A stretch of DNA of 16,881 nt, taken from NCBI GenBank assembly GCA_049510055.1, contig JBEKZI010000044.1, positions 1 through 16,881 of the forward strand. The letters run 5' to 3'. Of this stretch, positions 13,761 to 16,881 are shown one piece after another (within the stretch, counting starts at the first letter, position 1; every line of letters starts with the position of its first letter). The position numbers and the translations under genes were made by a program. The DNA comes from JALHTV01 sp049510055. GTDB taxonomy: Bacteria; Planctomycetota; Phycisphaerae; SM23-33. Under the pieces are notes generated by a model that searched no databases, had not been told where the DNA came from, and saw only the letters and a list, made by a program, of their open reading frames with translations.

Positions 13761-14284
13761 CTCCAGCATGGCCCGCCCCTTTTATGTGCCCCCATTTTGC
13801 ACCTTGACGGATTTCGGGATGTATCTTAAACTTAAAGTGTACATAGGGTTTCCTGCTGTGGACGTATAGGGAGATCGGCTGGGCTGGTCTGGGAGTACCG
13901 GCCGGGCCGTGTAAGGGAAGGGCAAGCTTCGCCAGTTTGCACCCCCACCCTCGCCCAGGTTCGGGCAGTCGTCCTTAAGTTGCGGCAGCGCACCCATTGT
14001 TTTCAACCTCCGCTGGGTGAAGCGGCGGAGAGGAACAAGCCGGTGTGACAGACCGGCTCTATAGTCAACGGGTAGGGCGAGCCTCGCTCGCTCGTCCCTC
14101 CTACCCCAGCCCGCTTTGGGCGAGTTTCACGCCAACGTGAGACGTGCTGCGCTCGTCACGTGACAAGCGCAGAAAAGAGCGTCCGGTGTCGCACCCCCAG
14201 CACCCGCGTGTGCCTTGCGGCTGCGGCCATCCGGACAAGTTATAGGGCCAGAAACGGGCCAGAAAGAAGAAAGGGAGCAGATTC
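13761..14284. other. Non-coding stretch rich in palindromes
   Basis: No convincing gene is seen in this 520-base stretch. It contains AGCCGGT/ACCGGCT at 14038-14058; a long imperfect hairpin GGGTAG...CTACCC at 14070-14106 whose interior is GCGAG-rich; TCACG-CCAA-CGTGA at 14127-14140; and the 26-base palindrome at 14147-14172. The left part (13790-13860) is more AT-rich. A minus-strand frame of 71 codons (13997 down to 13782) has GGAGG nine bases before its ATG but no recognisable sequence. The last 100 bases presumably hold the promoter and leader of the PEP-CTERM gene; no sharp promoter match is visible. It could be a structured leader, a decayed element or an uncharacterised RNA. Confidence 0.5.
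14147..14172. repeat. 26-base near-perfect palindrome
   Basis: CTGCGCT, C, GTCAC and GTGAC, A, AGCGCAG form arms matching at 12 of 13 positions, with no loop. The central ten bases GTCACGTGAC are a perfect palindrome. The AAAAGAG that follows is not a terminator tract. It could be a dimeric-regulator site upstream of the PEP-CTERM gene or an RNA hairpin. Confidence 0.6.
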
Positions 14285-14971
14285 ATGAAGAAGGGACAAG
14301 TTCTGTTGTTGGGGCTCGTGGTGTGCTTTGCCGTCGGATCGGCCAGTGCGGCGATCCTGGGAACCGCCACAGCCAGTCTGACCGGCGAGTTCACCGATGG
14401 CACCATTACCCTCGGTGGCGTGCGCGATGTGACGGGCTACGGCGGGTTTTACATGCTGAACAAGACCGCCGGCACCGGCCAGGGGACGCTGATCCCCAAC
14501 GGGCAGATCTACGCCGTGTGCATCGATCTGCCGCAGAATTCCATCGATAGCTCGTACACCTACGACGTGCGGATGCCTGATGAGGCGCCGATCACCACGG
14601 TCCCGCCGATGGGCGCTGCCCGCGCGGCGCAGCTTTCGGAACTGTGGGGCCGGTATTTCTCCCAGGCCGCCAGCGATCCCCAGAAGGCCGAGGCCTTCTC
14701 CGCGGCCGTGTGGGAAATCGTTTTCGAGACCGATGCCGCCCGGGACGTGACCAGCGGCGCGGGCTTCTATTGCACCGGCCTGGCGCCGGGCATGGACACG
14801 CTGGCCAACAGTTGGCTGGCCAGTCTGAACGGCACCGGCCCGATGGCCGACCTGCGGGCCCTGACGAGCTGCGATTATCAGGACTTCGTCACGGTCATCC
14901 CCGAGCCGGCTACGTTGAGTTTGTTAGGACTAGGCGCCCTGGCGATGCTTCGTCGCCGGGACCACGAGTAG
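14285..14971 (+). CDS. PEP-CTERM secreted protein
   Basis: This 228-residue exported protein has GGGAG seven bases before ATG 14285. Residues 1-22 are a Sec signal peptide (basic start, LLLGLVVCFAVGSASA). The C terminus is a classic PEP-CTERM sorting signal: VIPEPATLSLLG at 204-215, a short hydrophobic helix and the basic end RRRDHE. Such proteins are recognised by an exosortase, cleaved, and released or attached to exopolysaccharide. The middle, with NGQIYAVCIDLPQ at 72-84 and AEAFSAAVWEIVFE at 135-148, resembles secreted thioester-type domains in which a Cys early in the domain bonds with a Gln in a later FQxAxW segment. Here the Cys is C79, but the Gln position reads Ser, so an internal thioester is unlikely. 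No exosortase gene is in the window. A strong terminator follows, so the gene is monocistronic. Confidence 0.88.
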   Translation: MKKGQVLLLGLVVCFAVGSASAAILGTATASLTGEFTDGTITLGGVRDVTGYGGFYMLNKTAGTGQGTLIPNGQIYAVCIDLPQNSIDSSYTYDVRMPDEAPITTVPPMGAARAAQLSELWGRYFSQAASDPQKAEAFSAAVWEIVFETDAARDVTSGAGFYCTGLAPGMDTLANSWLASLNGTGPMADLRALTSCDYQDFVTVIPEPATLSLLGLGALAMLRRRDHE

Positions 14972-15012
14972 GGCGCTCAATAACCCCTTGACCGCTCTTG
15001 AGGGGTCTGCCA

Positions 15013-15063
15013 GCGGGACGGTCTGCTCCGGTGCGCCGGGGCAGACCTCCCGCGGCTTTTTTT
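15013..15063 (+). terminator. Intrinsic terminator of the PEP-CTERM gene
   Basis: The stem is built from GCGGG/CCCGC (15013-15017, 15049-15053), GGTCTGC/GCAGACC (15020-15026, 15041-15047) and CCGG/CCGG (15028-15031, 15036-15039), closed by TGCG. Seven T residues follow at 15057-15063. A smaller hairpin, ACCCCT/AGGGGT, lies just upstream at 14983-15006. Confidence 0.92.
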
Positions 15064-15214
15064 AATGGGCGGAACAAAATAATGGAGGGACGCGCTTCGT
15101 CGTGGCCGTTGATTGCCGCATTTCTGCAATAGACTGCCCCCAGCGTCGTTAACGCTATAGTACAAGTCGCGTCGGCGGAGACCGGCGCCAGAAAATTAGT
15201 AAAGGAGTAGTTTT

Positions 15215-15412
15215 ATGAAGACGTCATGGATCGTTGGACTCATCGCCAGCCTGTTGATCGGCTGGAACGTAGCCTCGGCCGCCCCCCGTCAGAATGCCGT
15301 TGCCGGCCACACGCATGCGGCGATCAGCGCCAGCAGCAAGAAGGTTTCCAAGCACCGCCATCACCGGCATCATCGGCATCACAAGAAGCAAACCGCCAGC
15401 GCCAAGATCTAA
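15215..15412 (+). CDS. Small secreted histidine-rich protein
   Basis: This 65-residue protein has AAAGGAG seven bases before ATG 15215. Residues 1-22 form a signal peptide (MKTSWIVGLIASLLIGWNVA then SA/AP). The mature part of about 43 residues is basic and ends in a histidine block, HRHHRHHRHHKK at 47-58, with two more histidines at 32 and 34 (GHTH). Histidine clusters of this kind bind Ni, Cu, Zn or Co, so it may be a periplasmic metal buffer, but no metal gene is nearby. A TATAGT box at 15156-15161 may be its -10; no good -35 is seen at 17 bases. It is convergent with the enolase-superfamily gene, 53 bases away. The signal peptide plus ribosome binding site make it a credible gene despite its size. 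Confidence 0.78.
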   Translation: MKTSWIVGLIASLLIGWNVASAAPRQNAVAGHTHAAISASSKKVSKHRHHRHHRHHKKQTASAKI

Positions 15413-15465
15413 GGCTCACGGCGAATACTTCGGCTGACGGCTCGCCGCCACTGGGCGAAAGCATG

Positions 15466-16566
15466 TTATGATTGGCTCGCCGTTCGTTTGGCCTTGGCGA
15501 GCCAATCGGTGCGGACGGTCACGCCCCAGCCGGGGCCGGAGGGCACCTTCAATTCTCCCTCGCGGGCCAGCAGGGCCGGAGAATACAGGTCCGTCTTCTG
15601 CCCGCCGGGCTCGATGCTGTATTCCATGAAGGCCCCGGCGTTGGGGATCGCGGCCAGGTAGTGCAGCGTGAACACGCGGACCATGGAACCGCCTCCGCCC
15701 GGCGAGTGCGGCGTGACGGGCAGGCCGGCCTCGGCCGCCATTTGGGCTACGGCCAGGGCGCGGCTCAGCCCGCCGACGTAGCACACGTCCGGCTGGACGA
15801 TGTCCACCGCGCCCATGCGGATCATCCGGCCGAACTGCGCCAGGTCGGTGTCCTGCTCGCCCCCGGCGACGGGAATCGAGAGCACCGCGGCCACCTGCGC
15901 CGTCTGCTCCAGCTCCCAGTACGGGCAAGGCTCCTCGAAATGGCCCACGCCCTGCTGCTGGAGCATCTTGCCCACCTCGATGGCCCGGACGGGGCCGTAG
16001 CCGCTGTTGGCGTCCACCAGCAGGGTCGCGCCGTCGCCCACGGCCTTGCGGACGGCGGCGACGACCGATTCGGTCCGGCCCGGCCACTCGTCCACGTCGT
16101 GGCCGAGGCGCTTGGCAATCTTGAGCTTGAACGCGCGAAACCCGCCCCATTCTTTCGCCTTGAGAATCCGCTCGACTTCCTGCTCCGGCTTGGTGTCGCG
16201 ACGCATGGCCGAGCCGTAGACGGCCACGCTCGTGCGTCGCTGGCCCAGCAATTGGCAAACGCTCTTGCCTTCGACCTTGCCTCGCAGGTCCCACAGGGCC
16301 GTGTCCAAGCCGGCCAGGGCGCGGCAGACGTAGGAGCCGGGAAACTTGTAGTTGGTCTCGATGATCCGCCGGCTCAGCACTTCAGCCTCCAGCGGATCGG
16401 CGCCCATCGCCAGCGGGGCGATCTGGCGGTGCAGGACCATGGCGGAGATGTCCGTGTTGTTGTGGGCCATCTCGCCGAGGCCCTCGGCGCCGTCGTCGGT
16501 CCGTACGCGAACGATGCCCAGCCGGGCCTGCTCGTCGGTAAACGTCTCAATGCTTGCGATTTTCAT
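15466..16566 (-). CDS. Mandelate racemase/muconate lactonizing enzyme family protein
   Basis: This 366-residue enolase-superfamily enzyme abstracts a proton next to a carboxylate, using Mg2+. An N-terminal capping domain (1-115) is followed by a TIM barrel. Barrel motifs are FKLKI at 146-150 (the KxK base, K147 and K149); metal ligands in LLVDANSGYG at 182-191 (D185), FEEP at 210-213 and GGEQD at 235-239 (E237); and D260 with H287 (TPHSPGGGG), a dyad typical of the mandelate racemase subgroup. A GMVRVFTLHYLAAIPNAG-like capping loop at 294-311 and FMEYS at 313-317 complete the site. Substrates in this group are usually acid sugars; which one cannot be read. Likely roles are sugar-acid dehydration or epimerisation. 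The last codons form a hairpin. The upstream gap carries a CCTGCC-type palindrome. Confidence 0.92.
   Translation of the reverse strand: MKIASIETFTDEQARLGIVRVRTDDGAEGLGEMAHNNTDISAMVLHRQIAPLAMGADPLEAEVLSRRIIETNYKFPGSYVCRALAGLDTALWDLRGKVEGKSVCQLLGQRRTSVAVYGSAMRRDTKPEQEVERILKAKEWGGFRAFKLKIAKRLGHDVDEWPGRTESVVAAVRKAVGDGATLLVDANSGYGPVRAIEVGKMLQQQGVGHFEEPCPYWELEQTAQVAAVLSIPVAGGEQDTDLAQFGRMIRMGAVDIVQPDVCYVGGLSRALAVAQMAAEAGLPVTPHSPGGGGSMVRVFTLHYLAAIPNAGAFMEYSIEPGGQKTDLYSPALLAREGELKVPSGPGWGVTVRTDWLAKAKRTASQS
15471..15506 (-). terminator. 11-base hairpin in the last codons of the enolase-superfamily gene
   Basis: ATTGGCTCGCC (15471-15481) and GGCGAGCCAAT (15496-15506) are perfect inverted repeats around 14 bases. 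They sit inside the coding sequence and end two bases before the TAA at 15466-15468. No T-run follows, so a transcript-end stabiliser or factor-assisted stop is more likely than a simple terminator. Confidence 0.45.
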
Positions 16567-16593
16567 TTGCGGGTCCTAAACAGGGCCAACGGA

Positions 16594-16635
16594 AACCTGC
16601 CCCGCCACGGCGGGCAGGCAGCCGGCAGACAGGTT
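16594..16635. repeat. Composite palindromic element
   Basis: An outer pair AACCTG (16594-16599) and CAGGTT (16630-16635) encloses CCTGC/GCAGG (16596-16600, 16614-16618) and CCCGCC-AC-GGCGGG (16601-16614). It lies 28 bases upstream of the enolase-superfamily start and shares the CCTGCC/GGCAGG arms with the in-gene palindrome at 5841-5861. It looks like a REP-type element. Confidence 0.55.
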
Positions 16636-16747
16636 AGAATATCCGACGGTCACGCGCCTCGCATTGTACCGCCTTCCGGCGGCCGCTTCACGGTCAGGAG
16701 GCGCAAGCAAGCATGGCGATGGGCCGAAGAAGAAAAGGGTGAAAAGA

Positions 16748-16881
16748 ATGCCGGACGTTGCGGTGCAGTTCGTGCCGTTGGCCCCAAGCCACGTTTCCGA
16801 GGCCCTGGCCATCTACAATGAGTACATCCAGACCACCACGGTGACGTTCCACCAGAAGCCTCTGGAGGCCGAAGAGTTTCG
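16748..16881 (+). CDS. GNAT-family N-acetyltransferase, 5' part only
   Basis: The gene starts with ATG at 16748, with AGGGTG about eight bases upstream, and runs off the right edge after 44 complete residues: MPDVAVQFVPLAPSHVSEAL, then AIYNEYIQTTTVTFHQKPLE and AEEF. The pattern AIYNxYI-x-T-x-x-TF followed by P-x-x-x-EEF is typical of the N terminus of phosphinothricin/methionine-sulfoximine-type acetyltransferases (Pat/MnaT-like) of the GNAT fold, which transfer acetyl from acetyl-CoA to a small amine. The acetyl-CoA-binding motif lies beyond the window, so substrate and completeness cannot be judged. Confidence 0.75.
   Translation, partial: MPDVAVQFVPLAPSHVSEALAIYNEYIQTTTVTFHQKPLEAEEF

Noticed and set aside
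13782..13999. 71-codon minus-strand frame with GGAGG nine bases before ATG
   Set aside because: The GGAGG is part of a hairpin arm, codon use is mixed and the product resembles nothing I know. A tiny gene cannot be excluded, but support is too weak.
14001..14140. Possible cyclic-di-GMP riboswitch before the PEP-CTERM gene
   Set aside because: I looked for the conserved core sequences and did not find them; only generic hairpins are present.
15472..16821. 449-codon plus-strand frame opposite the enolase-superfamily gene
   Set aside because: The minus-strand enzyme has all catalytic motifs; the plus frame is a high-GC mirror with no recognisable motif.
1..16881. CRISPR array
   Set aside because: No direct repeats of 23-40 bases with regular unique spacers were seen; the only tandem repeats have a 7-base period and no spacers.

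Overview
The window is GC-rich bacterial DNA, almost entirely coding, and most likely from a planctomycete of the Phycisphaerae type or a close relative. Support for this: a PEP-CTERM secreted protein, a membrane protein joining a von Willebrand A domain to a glutamine-amidotransferase-like fold, a DUF2752 protein, many small palindromic and 7-base-periodic intergenic repeats, and long antisense open frames typical of high-GC codon use. The phylum is inferred from gene types; no rRNA is present.

Layout. Positions 1-1786 (minus strand) hold the 5' part of a ThuA-like gene and, upstream of it, an ACT-domain malic enzyme, separated by a double-palindrome element. Positions 1972-3414 (minus) hold a visibly AT-richer gene for a SIR2-family protein with intact NAD-site, catalytic-His and zinc-cysteine motifs; it sits between housekeeping genes and is the best candidate for a horizontally acquired, possibly defensive, gene. 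trpD (minus) follows. Diverging from trpD is a plus-strand run: the VWA/GATase-like membrane protein, a DUF2752 protein, two tandem paralogous lipoproteins, then a two-gene cassette of unknown function (a two-TM protein with a beta-rich outer domain and a 74-residue helical protein). pdxA and ribE (vitamin B6 and B2 synthesis) lie on the minus strand with an unusual gap between them built from two facing heptamer arrays. An MFS-type transporter diverges from ribE and is followed by tRNA-Gly(GCC) with a clear promoter and a very strong hairpin.

The right part has a roughly 520-base stretch rich in palindromes with no convincing gene, a small PEP-CTERM protein with a strong intrinsic terminator, a 65-residue secreted histidine-rich peptide, a minus-strand enolase-superfamily (mandelate racemase-like) enzyme, and the first 44 residues of a GNAT acetyltransferase.

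Core metabolism (malic enzyme, TrpD, PdxA, RibE) is mixed with envelope proteins and two possible accessory units (SIR2; the 9272-10236 pair). The genes do not form one pathway. The most unusual non-coding signal is a set of intergenic tracts of four degenerate heptamers each, a different heptamer at each site. All assignments come from reading motifs; no database search was run.
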